Positions 20,216 to 32,506 are shown, counted from the stretch's first letter. The stretch is DNA of 41,086 bases from Butyriboletus loyo (GCA_038093515.1 JBBPSI010000214.1:1-41086), one strand, 5' to 3'. Notes: generated by a model not told the origin, from the sequence alone. Numbers and translations: made by a program.

Positions 20216-21776
20216 TTATGACGGATGGGAAACGCCAAGTTTGGGTTTCTTCCCATAAACGAGGATCACAGCCGGCGTATTAGGAGAGTGCACATATGTC
20301 AGGGCGGTATTTTCGATGGGTTTCCCTGTGTTGACGAAGACCTCCTTTGCATCCAGAGGCAAACAAAAATCACGGAGGTCCGGACAACATTCGAGGAGGG
20401 ACACGAGTCCTTTGAAGGTGACGTACTTGGCCAATCGCCATGAGTGCCCTTGTACATGTTGCCTGCGGTTGAAATGAAGGGTCTGGAGTAAGGGCCAGTT
20501 GCGAGCCAAGGATACCAAGTCATCGTCGTCGAGACAGAACCAGCGGCCGAGATCGATGATTACTTCACGAAGGTGGCGTAGGGAAGTGAGAGGACGAAGG
20601 GTGTCATATGTGAGATGATCGTGCGTAGCCAACTCGTCGGATTCCCCAGAAGCGACATGAAGCGTGTCGATGTGATCGGGCAGGACGGGGGCGAGATGAA
20701 TTGATCGGAGGGAACATGTACGCTGTCTGGATGCCAATGCAGTAAAGAAAGCAAATATTGCATCGGTGGGAGGTGGGGAGCGGTGACGGAGCACGAAGGA
20801 ACGGAACATCTGGTCCTGGGTTCGCAGTAGGGTCGTGACAAAATACAGATCCCATACTTCCAAGGACAATTCCTGGACGTTGCGGAATGGAGTGATGTCA
20901 GATGGAATGCAAACTTGGTGTAAATTGGATTTCTCAGGATGAAGTACGAGTGCTAGTCTTTTGAATCTCGGGGACATGACGACGTGTTTCAGGGCGACAT
21001 CATCGATAGGAACGGAAACGTTGAGACATTCAAGATGCTCGTAGTGAGAGATGGCCCGTGAGAGTGTTCCGATGGTCGTGTTAGATACTTGCTCACGGCC
21101 GGTAACGTTGATAATGACGGACTCCAGATTCGGACAAAGGAAGGGGTAGTTGACAAGAAATGATTGCAATGTCGCGTCATCCACACCGCTTAGGGTGACA
21201 TTCAGGGAAATGAGTGAAGGACTCAGCAATCGTTGAACGAGTTCGGCGGAAAGAAATGACCGAGTCTTGGTCAATATGCCTGACCGCCACTTGAGTACCC
21301 TCAAGTTTGGCACGAGCAGAGAAGGGTATAAGCTGATAGATCGCAAAAACAACAAAGAAAACCGGCTGAATGGGCCAATGCTGAGCTCCCTGATGCGATG
21401 TGAGTACCGATGAATGATAACCCATTCAGCCGGGGATGGTGGCGTCTGTCAAGCGGCGAATGAGCGAAGATACCAATCTAGGAGATCAAGCAATAACTGC
21501 CTTTGCCCTTTCTTCATTCAACACTGTCGCAAAACACCGAATGAGAGGTTCGAGCGAGTCCAACTTGCTCCAAAGACGGTCGAGGGAGGGTTCTGAGAAT
21601 GCACGACATGTTCGAGCCAGGGAGACAAGCACCCGACGTGATTCTCTGACTTGTTTAGGCCTCGCTTCTAGTGCAGTCAGACAGTCCAATATGCAGTGAA
21701 ATACATCAATCTGAAACAGAGGGCTCCGTGTTGTGATCCATTGGGAGTCGACAGCGGTTTGGTTGGAAAGAGCCAT
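20216..21776 (-). CDS. F-box protein with LRR-like C-terminal region
   Basis: Two exons (21776-21498 and 21445-20216) give 1509 nt and 502 aa. The intron is 52 nt with a weak GTTATT donor and a TTGACAG acceptor; splicing yields PPSPAEWVIIHRYSHRIREL, the usual link after basidiomycete F-boxes. The F-box-like part is at about residues 20-70 (DVFHCILDCL, LVSLARTCRAFSEPSLDRLW). The remainder has Leu-rich strand-helix units (LRVLKW, LISLNVTL, LECLNVSVP, VQELSLEVWD, LQTLHF), as in solenoid substrate-recognition domains. By family it would recruit a target to an SCF ubiquitin ligase through Skp1. Such genes form large expanded families in Agaricomycetes, so the target is unknown. An in-frame ATG 18 nt upstream is an alternative start. 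Confidence 0.82.
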
Positions 21777-21921
21777 GTTCAATAGACTGAACAAAACGTC
21801 GAAGTGTCCACGGTAGTGGAGGAGGAGGGTTTCAATGTCGGGCGAGAATGGGTGGCTACCTGCAAACGAACCTGCACTGTGGGAAGGGAAAGTGTTATGT
21901 ATTAACTCAGGCTATACAGAT

Positions 21922-22682
21922 GATGACTCGTCGGGTACCTATGTCAAGCGGACGTAAGTCATGTTATTGATCGTGTTCGGTACCTTGACAGCGTTCAGGC
22001 AAGGCGAGAGCCACTTCTCAAGTCAAAGTCCAGCCTCGGGGGGTGGTAAAAAGTGTCACGGTATGCAAATGTTCTGTCCTCCGTGGATAGGTTCACGCGC
22101 TAAGATCATGTGTCGAAATTCTGTGATCTGCCGGACCCCGACGGCCGTTATGCTGGGTTGATCAACGCACATGGCGACCTAGCCGATATTAATGTTGTTT
22201 CTCCCGATATCCGTGATGGGCAGGGTGTCCTTATCACCCCCGGCGAGTACAACGAGAAGATCAAACAGGATGAATACGTCGAAGTCGAGGTGTGTCTCAA
22301 ACTGTATGTATATTCTTACCCACTCTTGTTTATCTCGGTCGATGCTAACTCAAAATGTGCGCGCAGGTGGAACATTCAGCTAAACCCTTGATCGAGTGAC
22401 AGTCAGAATCAATTTCGAAATGGATCTCGCATTTACCAGGTCATTTTGAAGTTCATGAAGCTTCTGCCATTCCATTCGTACACGCGAGTTGGCTTGCTGA
22501 AGGCTCAGACCCAGTTGACTTCGGCCAACAAAAAGGGTAAAAGGAAGGCTGGTGACGATGATGGGTTGACCGGTCAATCACCCTCCAAAAAGGCTTCGGT
22601 CATAGAGCCTGAGCCAGTCTTCGATATGGACCTGGGCGAAATTGAGAGCGGTAAAATTCCTCAGTTGTCGTCATTTTCTTGA
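21922..22682 (+). CDS. Small basidiomycete-type conserved hypothetical protein
   Basis: Several exons seem to belong together: DPDGRYAGLINAHGDLADIN to YVEVEVCLKL (about 22120-22300), a short WNIQ exon (from 22369), then VILKFMKLLPFHSYTRVGLL (from 22441) and a Lys-rich, acidic tail (KKGKRKAGDDDGLTG, DMDLGEIESG). I recall similar small basidiomycete proteins with 'YVELxVxLxVWN...LRSMKLLPYYTYA' but no function. The Lys-rich tail could be a nuclear localisation signal. The start is uncertain: the ATG at 21922 or 21943, followed by a GTAAGT donor at about 21954, is likely but was not joined in phase. Confidence 0.5.
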
Positions 22683-22926
22683 TGTGTCTGTCGGTGTATG
22701 TGATCTGTTTGCGAGAATTTTGAGAATGCATCACTCGAATATCATACGTCGCTCTGCTTGACAATTGAATTCAATAAAACGTGGACCCGTAGGAAAATGA
22801 TCCAAGCAAGATGAGGGAAAGTATCATCGGCGATGACAACTGCACCCTACTTTAAAGTTTCAATGGTAGTTGGCAGTCCCCGACTCCGCGCGCCGTTACG
22901 ATCCTAATCCGAGTCCGACACTTCTC

Positions 22927-25740
22927 ATGCCATCACGCAAATCAGCCTCCAAGCCTACACATCCGACATCTGACAAAAACCCCAAGAAAACCCTCAAAAC
23001 CCTCAAGTTCACACCTCGCGACAGCAACGATGACACGAGACGTCCGTCGAAGAAGCACTGTGTTGGTTTCACGGTACGTCCTCGAAAGGACTCGGTTTGT
23101 CCGTCTAGCGTACTCCTTGTCCTTGTTCAAATCCACTACAGCTTTCGAACACCCCTATATTCGACTTGACCACTGAGGATGATACTATCATGGCATCGAG
23201 TTCTCAAAGTTCGGTTCGTTCGCGAATGGCAAAGCCTGTCTTTCAAAGTCAACAGCCCGTGGTGGATGTCAAGGGAAAGGGGAAACAGACGAGGACACTG
23301 GCGGATGATGAGGATGATAGTTTATGGGTGGACAAGTACGAGCCCACGTCCGAGGTAAGACATGTCTTGTCTTCACGCCACCCTTGGTAGCGCGTCACGT
23401 TTGCGTGGTCCTGGGCATGGTCATGCTGAACTTAAGCAATCAAAGGCAGAACTGGCGGTTCACAAACGAAAAGTAGAGGACGTGCGCCGTTGGCTCATTG
23501 AAGCATTTGAGGGTGGTCCATCAGCAAAACTGCGAAAGTACCGTGTACGTGTCTGTCGTTATGAGCCACTTGAAGCTGAACATATCCGCGGTCTCTCGTG
23601 TCCGTAATGGGTTATAGCGCATTCTCGCTCTTACTGGTCCAGCTGGGACCGCGAAAACCTCCACATTACGCGTCTTATCTAAGGAGCTTGACTTTGAGAT
23701 TCTTGAGTGGCGGAACAGCATGAGTGAACGCGGTCCATCTGCCTTCACAAACGGAGAACCCCCTTCGGTTGGTAAGTGTGACTTTTGCAAAGCTTCTTGG
23801 AACTGTACCACTGAGATCGTCAACCTGACACACTTTTTGCAGAGGAATTGGGCCTTGACACGGAAACACTGTTTGACAAATTCCAGGCTTTTCTGACGCG
23901 TGCGATGACTTGCAATAGTATATTTGGGCATTGTAACATTGCTCAGAGACCTTGCTCCGGGTCACTTGTGCTGTCATACTCACAGACCCAATTATCCACC
24001 CAACGTTCCAGTAAACGCCAACTCGTTCTTTTGGAAGACCTCCCTAACCTTCTTCACCAACCTACTCAAGTGCGGTTCCAGGCCGCCTTACGATCCCTAT
24101 GCATTCCTACATCTAATCTTTCTGAACCTCCGGGACCACCGATCGTTATCATCCTGTCGGACTCGGGCATTCGTGCTGAGCATCCCGATGATGACACATG
24201 GGATGGTGGTGGTAACGGACGGTGGTGGGGCAAGAAAGAAGTTTTGGATATCCGCAATGTGTTAGGACCCGAGTTGCTGACGAGTCCCTATGTGACACAC
24301 GTGGGGTATGTGCATTGCCATTGCGACCCGCATTCCGCTGAGCAGTTTTGGCTGGATATCATTGTCCAGGTTTAATCCAATAGCCCCCACATTAATGACG
24401 AAGGCACTTCAGGCCCTCCTCGCTTTGCATTTCGGATCCTCGGAAGCACGTGGAAGAGTGGGTAAACAACTTCCTCGTGAAGTCATTGATATCGTTGTAG
24501 AATCTTCTAATGGAGATATCCGAAGCGCGATCATGGCCCTTCAGTTTGCGTGTGTAGTAGACCTCCCGGCCTCATCCATGAAGTCGAAGGGCAAGGTGGC
24601 TTGCAAGAACGTAGGCGGAACGAAGAGGACAACGAATGTCCGTGCGGTTTTGGAAGCTGTCACCAGACGCGAGCAAAGTCTGGTATTGTTTCATTTGATG
24701 GGCAAGATCTTATACAACAAACGTTAGGGTGGCGTTTTTGGGCTTACGCAGCTGTTGCTGATAGCAAACCCCTTTGTCCAGGCAAATTTGACCCTCCCGC
24801 ATCTCGCCTATCAGCCAAGGACGCCGCGAAAGAGCATGAGTTAGATATGCAACTGATCGATCCGCCGCCTCTGCCGGTGTGGCTTTCCCACCACAACCGG
24901 AAAGCGAGTCGAGTGTGCATAGAGGCAAGCTTTTCCGAGAGCGTTCGGTTAACCCGCGACTCATAACTTTGCTTCACCGCCCAGACGCTAGCAGCGGAAT
25001 CACCCATCGACTCATCTCTGCTTGGATTGTATACGCATCAAAACTATTCCCAGTTTTGCACGGACATTGATCAATGCGATAGTGTTTGTGAAGGGCTGAG
25101 TTGGGTTGACTGCATGGGCGGGGTGAGTCCCTCCCCTTTCGCCTTGTTTCATCAACGTTCGTCCATTGCGCGCATGCTGATGGAATATTTGCCTTCTCAG
25201 GCTCAATTTGCAAATTCTCCATATGTATTCCCTACTCTGACGCTTTCTACACTTCATTCACTCCCAACGCCCGTACCACGAAAGGGACAGAAGGTGTGCA
25301 AGCCCGTATGGTTCGATGTTCGTACCAGGGAGCTAGAGGCGTCGGATGCGGTCGGGGATGTCCTTGGGTGGCTCGGGAAAGGCGTGGCCGTCGGTGGCGA
25401 TGCGGACGAAGGGGCGTCGTCGATCTCAGTAGGCAAGTGGACACACAACGAGGTTGCAACGGAGCTTGGGGGATGGCTGCGTGCTCTCGATCGATGTCAC
25501 GGCGGCACCAAACCGATGGGAAGCAAGCGACAGGGACAGCCGCCGCGGACACATTGTCTTTTCTCGCACTTACCGTGGAGTCTTGAGGCTGCCGGAGGTG
25601 ATGCGCTGGGTGAGAATGAAGACGGGGAGGTCGAGGGGGACGGAGACGGAGACGAGGATGTGAGAGTGCCTGGTGGGATGCGAGGTGGGGAAGAGGGAAA
25701 GGGGTGGTTGGAGGAGGATGATATCGAAGATGTGGAATAA
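22927..25740 (+). CDS. RAD17: RAD17 checkpoint clamp loader (RFC-like AAA+ ATPase)
   Basis: The first exons are 22927-23073, 23142-23354 and 23437-23544, all phase 0. They give a basic N-terminus, then LWVDKYEPTSE and ELAVHKRKVEDVRRWL, the RFC/Rad17 signature. The Walker A, LTGPAGTAKT, spans about residues 161-170. Walker B is VLLEDLPN near 24030, and the sensor-2 region is GDIRSAIMALQF near 24510. Later parts are KDAAKEHELD, PPPLPVWL, ESPIDSSLLGLYTHQNYSQF (25000-25060), STLHSLPTPVPRKGQK and WFDVRTRE. The C-terminus is acidic (DEDV, EEDDIEDVE). By family it loads the 9-1-1 clamp at damaged DNA in the nucleus and signals through ATR/Rad3. An alternative ATG lies at 22870. Exon joins between 23640 and 25000 are partly inferred. 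Confidence 0.88.
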
Positions 25741-25860
25741 ACAAGATGAAGGGTATTGGCCCGGAGTTGTTGGCACTTGTTGGTGCAACCGAAGCCTTTT
25801 GATACAACTCATGTTCAGGTAGTCAAAAGACACTACACTTGGTCCTTGGCACCTTCGAGA

Positions 25861-27655
25861 ATGTCCGTTATGATACGCAGAGGACTTGCACAACAAATTT
25901 ATCTTTCCAATGTCGCTCGGGGTTCTTCAAGACATGCTTTCGCCAGCTTTCCAAGTCGTGACAAAAAGAGCTTTGTTCAAGCAAGATCCCAATCGACCAC
26001 CTCGCCCTCGCGCAATGAACCACACGTAGCTAGATCCTGGCTACTTGGTGGAAGCTGCGTCCGCGTATCGACACTTTTCACCGCGTTGCTCGCATTGGGT
26101 GTAGGTGCCACGGCGCTCGGTCTGTGCGTGGCCTATTGAACTCAGAAGTCAAGGTCCTCCCCACTAACTCTAACATTTCAATTCGAAACGCGATGACCCT
26201 ATCCCTATCCCTGCCTGCCCGCGCACGAATTGTCAATGTCATGTCCGTGAACACAGCTACGAGATTTATACCTCGTTCACACTATGGCCGGTGGAAGTCC
26301 GCAAAGACTTGCGTGCTGGGATAACCGCCAGAAACCAGGGTGACCATGCTCTGAGCGAGCGATACCTTGCTCGGTGCGTGTGGTTTCCCCGTCCTCGTCT
26401 CCCTTTTTTCATTCATTTCGTCTGGACTTGTTCTTACCCGTGCGTTGCATTACAGTGCATTCCAAACTGCCTTGGTACTCCCATTATCGGTGCTCGGCCC
26501 CAACCCGTATCTCAAGTTATCAGGAATCGCCGCTGTCTTGGCAGAAGTCTCCCCCGAACGACAGGCGAAAAAAGTGCTCCGAAACATATGGGACAAAGGT
26601 GACGTCTCCAGCCCCGCGTCGTCTGATTCCCCAGAAGACGGCAACAGGAGCAACGACTGGGCGGCGTACACGCTCACGAACGAGGAGCGCCTCCGCAGAG
26701 TTGCCGTTGCGTGCAAGCTTGCGGAATTGTGTACGAACGAGGATGGAGGAGAAGAGGAAGGGGAGAAATGGCTCGTGTGGGCGGTCGAGGAGGTTCTTGG
26801 GCTAGCAGGTGTCCAGTCGCAGTCGCAAAACAAAGACTTGGCGGGCGGTACAGCCCGTTCTGACAGCACATCGACATCCGTTGTGCTCGCGGAGCTTGAG
26901 CTGCCGTCTTGGATGCGCAGAGTTGATCTCGGTGCACCACTCGCCGCGCTCGGGTCAGTGTACGCACGCAAGGGAAACGTCGAGTGAGTCCCCCGGCACG
27001 TTTCACCCGGCGTCATGACCCGGTATACGAAACCCGTTCAAAGGTATGCCATGCCACTTTATTTACAGGCCATATCGCTCCTTCTCCCACCAAACATGGA
27101 GAACGTGAACGTTGAAGATCGTTGTGAGGGTACGTCTGCACAAACCGGCCTTATTCTTCATACTTTTTTTTTCATCCCGACCCGAACGTATTGCATGTAG
27201 CTGCACAGCTTATGAACAATCTCTCCGAGCTGATCATGCGACGGCCACCTTCACCTGAAATTAGGCACCAGGCTGAAGCGTGGGCACGTCAGGCCTATGG
27301 GTTGATTCAACGCGTGCAGGACATGCCCTCGCCTCGAAGAGGCTGGTTCAGCTCCAGCACTGAACAGAACAGAGAGGTCTGCGATCAGGTATTGGGCGTA
27401 GTCTTGTTCAATCTTGGCATGTTGCGGGAGGTAAGGAGGGGTGGGGTTCGCCCCCTTTTTCTTTTTGCGCCAAGGGTTTCGAGTTGAACTTTTTTTTGGG
27501 GGGGCACGTGTTAGATGGACGAAGATGAGGCGACCGCGCGTTCTTTGTACGAGCAGAGCCTGAAGCAGTGTGAAAAGGTCGGGATGAAGGAAGGGGTCTT
27601 GCAAACCAAGCAAGCGTTGAGAAGAGTCGGCCGTGCCGGCGGAAACTCTGTGTAG
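25861..27655 (+). CDS. MGR3: Mitochondrial TPR protein, MGR3-like
   Basis: The N-terminus (from MSVMIRRGLAQQ) is basic and Ser-rich, followed by one hydrophobic segment (LFTALLALGVGATALGL). An intron then leads to YEIYTSFTLWPVEVRKDLRA and NQGDHALSERYLARAF, resembling the start of MGR3-type TPR proteins. TPR-like helices follow (LAALGSVYARKGNVE; YAMPLYLQAISLLLPP; QLMNNLSELIM; EAWARQAYGLI; EDEATARSLYEQSLKQCEKV). In yeast, Mgr3 is an inner-membrane adaptor that delivers substrates to the i-AAA protease Yme1. A Glu-rich loop and low-complexity Gln/Ser insert (about 26740-26880) separate the repeats. The last 42 bases including the stop are repeated at 32507-32550, the left edge of the segmental duplication. 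Confidence 0.68.
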
Positions 27656-29793
27656 TCTTCAATCGACGTTCATCGTGTGTTTAATTTCATCTTCAAATTA
27701 TCTCAGGCCGATGTTGGTTTTCAACACAGCGGGACGTTCAGAATGTGTAGTATTCATGTTTGAATGCATCCAATGTGAGAGGTACGTGCGTCATACACGA
27801 GATGATTTTCTTTTTACCTTCACCTCGAGTGATCAAGGTGTATCACGTCATGCCCCAGAGTTGGGATACTCTCGAGATCACAGACATTGACGTTCGTAAA
27901 ACGTTTCCAATCGTGTTTGGTCGGCAACCACTTCTTGGGTACATACACAACAAACTCGTATTCAAAGCACTGGATGGACATGAATGCGGGTGCTAGAGTA
28001 TCGTTGGATGGTGTGAACGCGCAGTAATGGTTTGCTTTTATACCTAAAGACTGTTTGGACCTGACGGCTAGACTCGAAAGAGTGTATTTCTCGCGATATA
28101 TTTACCCACCTGACCGCTATGTTCCTATCCATACAGGTGGGGAGGCACCCCGGCACTAGAGATCTCGGGTGCCGGTGAGTATGGAGATATTGGTACGTTC
28201 CTCGGGCCCGAACACGCCTGACACAAGGAATTTACATGTCAGGGAAACTAGGTTTGCTTCCAAGCTCGATCATTTCTGCGCTGCCTAGCCAAAATTGAAC
28301 AATGGGTTGTGGATTTAAGCCGCATCCGTCTTATTCAAAATGGCTTGAACGAACTAAGTGAGATTTCATGTGGATACCCCTTTGTGAATGGCCATCTTCA
28401 ACCCCTATATGTGTCAATAGGTTAGGCGTCCAAGCTGGTCAACTTGGGCAACAATTCCCTCTGCTCCAAACCACCTGGAAAACGTTCCAGAGGGTGATTG
28501 GTGCACCCTGATCATGATAATTTCTAAAAGCTGTGGAGCAATGTGGAGCATCTCCAGTCGAAGCAGTTAAGTCGGTGACGAAAGTGTGAACTGACTGACC
28601 TGCGGAGATGGGCTGAATCGTAAGTATATAATTGGATTGAAACCTTGTCACTTCTAGTGAAGTTCCTGGCCACATGATGGTACAATTAGGTTCGACTTTG
28701 CCGTCTTCTCTGATGAAGAATGGTGTCAAAATGATGCGCCCAGGTCACCGTTGGAACTTCGTTCACCCTGGCAGCGGCTGTCAGATTCGGAATCGATTTG
28801 CAGTGATACACCATCTAAATCGGTTCCAATAACAGTGCGGTGTTCATTGGTTAACGGGAAATAGATATGAGAACTTGCGAACAATCATGACAGTCTGACC
28901 ACGCATGAGGACCTCCGAGTCATTTGATGGTGGAATGGAAAAGACATCGGACAACTTCATATTGGACAATGTCTATGCTAGAGGTTATGTAAGGTGCTGG
29001 AGTATAGATATGCACTATGATTATTTGGTCTAAATTCTGTGGGCTGTGGGAATAAACGTAAAGGGCACCGAAGGTACAATTGAATCGAGGAGCCGACCAT
29101 GGAGTAGGTAGGTCAACCGACCTGCGGAGATTGATTGATTCAGGTGGTGAGTGACAGCATGGAAGACTGGCCATTCAGTGGGAAAAATCTGGAAACACAA
29201 GGCCATTTTCTGATCGTGCTTCCAGTGATGAAGAAAGAGGTCGATATTATTATTTCGGTGCTGCCCTTCCCCCAGAGGCCGCGCACGCTGACACATGATA
29301 TGTAGGCGGGATATCTACACTAGGCTCTCGATCTCGACCGGTTTCTTCGTGACCCCTGAAATTGAAGGTCTTATCTATGCCTTGAATGATCGAATCCGTA
29401 TTCTGACCGTGTTAAAACTGCAGATGACATGATGGGAACCCCATAATGTAAATTACGACCAAGTCTGACACTCTGAAACACCATGTCACAGTACTCAAGC
29501 AGAGAGATCGTTCTTTGTAACTCCCGTTTGGATGAACTGGGAAGGCTGCACGCCGCCGGTCAACATGCGCTGGGTTATGGAGCTTTGAAGGGCTGTTCGA
29601 CCTGTGGATCGGCAACCGCCGCCGCACATGCAGGAGTTTCTGAGGTACGCCTATGTCTCTTAACCCTGATTAATTCCTTTCCCGGCCCTCGATCGTGTTG
29701 TTGAAAGGGCACAGAGTCCACCGCCTGGTGTGAACATGACTACCAAAGCATGCTTGGAATACATCAGAGATGCCGACATTGTTGGAGTACAAC
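27614..29793 (+). repeat. Segmental duplication, copy A (lacks the decarboxylase gene)
   Basis: Matches copy B (32507-37000) in the same order and orientation: MGR3 3' end, GATGTTGGTTTTCAACACAG, TTCACCTCGAGTGATCAAGG, then GTTTGCTTTTATACCTAAAG, then blocks around 28440-28740, 28920-29300 and 29470-29793. Relative to B it lacks the whole PSD-like gene (junction near 27978-27995), about 165 bp near 28770, and most of an insert of about 370 bp near 28945. It contains only remnants of the unrecognised minus-strand gene. Confidence 0.85.
28439..29300 (-). pseudogene. Unrecognised minus-strand coding remnant in copy A
   Basis: The frames match those of copy B: PFFIREDGKVEPNCTIMWPG and SLEVTRFQSNYILTIQPISA (28729-28600), LEIIMIRVHQSPSGTFSRWF in another frame (about 28530-28470), VDLPTPWSAPRFNCTFG (about 29120-29070) and QKMALCFQIFPTEWPVFHA (about 29215-29160). 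Two splice-acceptor-like sites share ATCTCCGCAGGTC. I recognise no family. Compared with B, a deletion and small indels break the frames, so this copy is probably dead. Confidence 0.4.
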
Positions 29794-30349
29794 GACTCGG
29801 ATAAACCTGAAAGCCTTTGTAAGTGGACTTGAATCATTGTCCAACGAGTTACGACTGGTGGTGTTAGTGATAGCGCCGCTGCCTTCCAACCCCAACGTCA
29901 CGGGGGTCTAGAAACCGAGAAACCGACACCGGTCATGATCCGTCCCGCTGAAGATTTGAGTAATCGGAGGTTCACGCAGCATGAACATCTAAGCGATTGC
30001 AAGGAGTTGCCTTCCATAACTTATCTTTTAGGATCCTTCGCTGTTCGGTTCGCCTCCAGTCTGGGAATCATGCTAAAGCGCGGAGTGGCGTCAGAGCTTC
30101 TCGACTTCTGGTAAGCGTGTCCATTGGTCCACTTCGAGTCTTTGACCCTCGGGATCTTTCAGACACGCTACACCATATACATCCGAGTCATGGGGTTGTT
30201 CCATGGGGCCACCATTAGTCGCGAGGGTGGCCTATTTCAAGAATGGTCGATTCACGTCATCAATTGAATTCGCGATTGAATATCAAGTGGCATACGGTGA
30301 ACCCCAAAAGCCAGGCCGTCACGTCGTCCTCTCAACTTCTCTGTCTCTC
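29794..30349. other. Single-copy upstream region of the CxxCH gene
   Basis: From the end of copy A to the start codon at 30350. A CT-rich stretch (CTCTCAACTTCTCTGTCTCT, 30329-30348) lies directly before the ATG, as in many fungal core promoters. Upstream ORFs (from 29997) show no domain. Confidence 0.4.
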
Positions 30350-31833
30350 ATGCAAACTCCTGCTGAAGAACAATTCCATACCTCCTCCAGGTTCAGCCCT
30401 CCGCTTGGATACAAGGCTTGGCAAATTCGAAATGATTATCCTCGCTCTGATGCCACACCTCCCCCCGAAGAGAAGCCGTGGCTCAAGGTAGACTTCGAGA
30501 GCGACAGCGGCGCGGAGAGGTACTGCAACCTTGTCAAGGAATACTGTTTCAAAGGAAATACTAATAACAAATTTATCGTCCAAAAGAATATGGTAGTTTC
30601 TTCGGAGCGGGTTGCCTTTGATAAATTGACTGATAACCCTCGATTTCAGGACCGCAAGTGGTACCATCCACCATGGTTGCACTATGGCGACAAAGGTCGT
30701 GAGCCAATCAACGGCCTTGCTTTTGGAGGCTTCCTCGATCCGGGTTACCTTACGAAGACTCAGAACCACTGGGTGCAGGCTTGGCTATGCAGTTACTTCA
30801 ACTGGGAAGGTCAGTACCATGAAACAGTAGGTTTCACACTCTGAATTCTTTATAGCTGCCACGGTTCTGGGTGATATGTGGGCTGACCCAAACAACCCCA
30901 AGTGGGACAAACATCTCCATTTCCCTGTCGGGTCCGTGATCTGCGAGAATATCTTCTGCGCCATCACAGACGAGGAATTCCCCATTGCGAAGGGGTCCCC
31001 TGAAGTCTATGCTTGTATCGGCAAGCTGCCAAAGGACCCAAAGAATGCTAAAGCTCCCGATGGGCGTATGGACATAGCCACCCGTCTTCGTCTCGTTCAG
31101 GTTGACTTCGCTGCACGTGACGATCGTTCTCCTATCGGCTGGGTGTTCGGCACCTTTGCGTGCGACGGTAGGAAGGCTGCTCGTGATGTAAGTGAATAGA
31201 TATCCGTGTATCTGAGACTCTACTGAAAGCCAACCTCTTGGGACTCGCTCGCAAGCCCTGGGACAATGTCTTTCCAATTGGACTTCAGTATGGCAATGAC
31301 CCTGATGTCCTCCAGAAGCAATATGACGAGGGAAAGCGACCCGTGCAGTTGTGGCGAAACCCTGTCGCGCTTCATTTGATCAAGGAGCTTGGAGGAGACA
31401 GGCCATGGTTGGGTTGGCACGATCGCCTAGACGGGTGTGTCTTTGACGTACGTTACATCGCAGGACAACATCGATGACATTGAATCATAGACTGGCCGAT
31501 GACTTCATGGGCACCTGTACATCTTGTCATGCGACAGCCCAGCTTAGCAAGCCCGACCGAATTCCTACCCCGAGGGTTCAAAATCCTCAACCACAGGATG
31601 TTGGAGGGGGTATACATGTCCAACAGTACGAGGAAGTGGAAAAGAAATGGTGAGTCAAGATTTATCTGACTTTGCTGCCAATTGCCATGCGTCTTACTCG
31701 GATTCCAAGGCTTCGAAACCTTCCATCTGGAACACCATTCGACGACGATTCTTTTTCAGCTGACTACAATATACATGTTGAAATGGCCTATACGAACTTC
31801 CGGGATTGGAAAGCGGAGGGAGAGAATAAGTAG
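30350..31833 (+). CDS. CxxCH cytochrome-c-like protein of a bacterial/fungal family
   Basis: Six exons (30350-30592, 30650-30809, 30856-31167, 31230-31434, 31491-31649, 31710-31833) give 1203 nt and 400 aa with every phase matching. Conserved-looking blocks: KPWLKVDFES; KWYHPPWLHYGDKGREPING; GDMWADPNNP and HFPVGSVICENIFCA; LRLVQVDFAARDDRSP; GWVFGTF; WDNVFPIGLQYGNDP; WLGWHDRLDG; and a c-type heme motif TCTSCHATAQ near residues 317-326, followed by WLRNLPSGTPFDDD. I recall bacterial proteins with the same order of blocks (WYHAPWLHWG-x-NGREPIHGL, LSCHSTAQ), usually annotated as cytochrome c or hypothetical. There is no signal peptide or mitochondrial leader. Function unknown; heme attachment is inferred from the motif only. 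Confidence 0.75.
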
Positions 31834-32506
31834 GCACCAAGGCTCTCCCACTAACTCAGGTTCCTCACGCTGGTCTCCCTCGACTGATTCACTTGACTTG
31901 AACTGTGATTGTACTACATAACCTTCAGCCTGTAAACTTGGCATGCGATTCATCACTCGTGGCTGTCTCCTTGTCGCCAGCCAGCTACCCTTTGATTTAC
32001 ACTCCATTTCAGACGGCCAACTACCAGATTCAATCTCCTTTGTGTGTACCGTTGTAGGAATTCTCTGTTCCCCTTTGCCAGGTGACATTGACGGTCCTGA
32101 GGTAAGGCTGTGCTGCCGCTTCCCGATTTGCGGGAGGATCCTAGATAACTTAGGTGTCCAACCCGAGCGTTTTTTCTCTATGAGACGACGTCCAGAAATT
32201 GCTGCAGCAGTGGTGTGTTTGTGAGGTTGGAGATGCCGAGCGCTTGTAAGTCATTTCCTGATGCAGATCGTGCTGAGGGCCTGAGGCCTCCGAGTCGCAG
32301 GAGCTCAGCACACTCTCCCGCCAAAATGGAAAGCAAGGTTTCCTCGGCCCCTTCGTCTGCAAATTGACGGCCCATTGGTTCTCCGATTTACAGTCTCGTC
32401 TGATCTGGACCTCTTCTTATAACATCTTCAACCTCGACACCAACGTTCTTCATCAACACGACCACTGATCCTTGCCATGATCCATCTCACTGAGGCTCTC
32501 TCGGCT
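31834..32506. other. Interval between the CxxCH gene and duplication copy B
   Basis: Holds several unassigned frames. A minus frame at 32375-32178 (GAEETLLSILAGECAELLRL, then LQALGISNLTNTPLLQQFLD) has protein-like composition. I could not extend it to a gene, and nothing else is recognisable. Confidence 0.2.

Noticed and set aside
25247..25807. 186-codon minus-strand ORF, Pro/His/Arg-rich
   Set aside because: It is antisense to the RAD17 C-terminal exon, and its composition is what the reverse complement of acidic and Gly-rich codons gives.
26450..27016. 188-codon minus-strand ORF
   Set aside because: It is antisense to the main exon of the MGR3-like gene and shows no domain.
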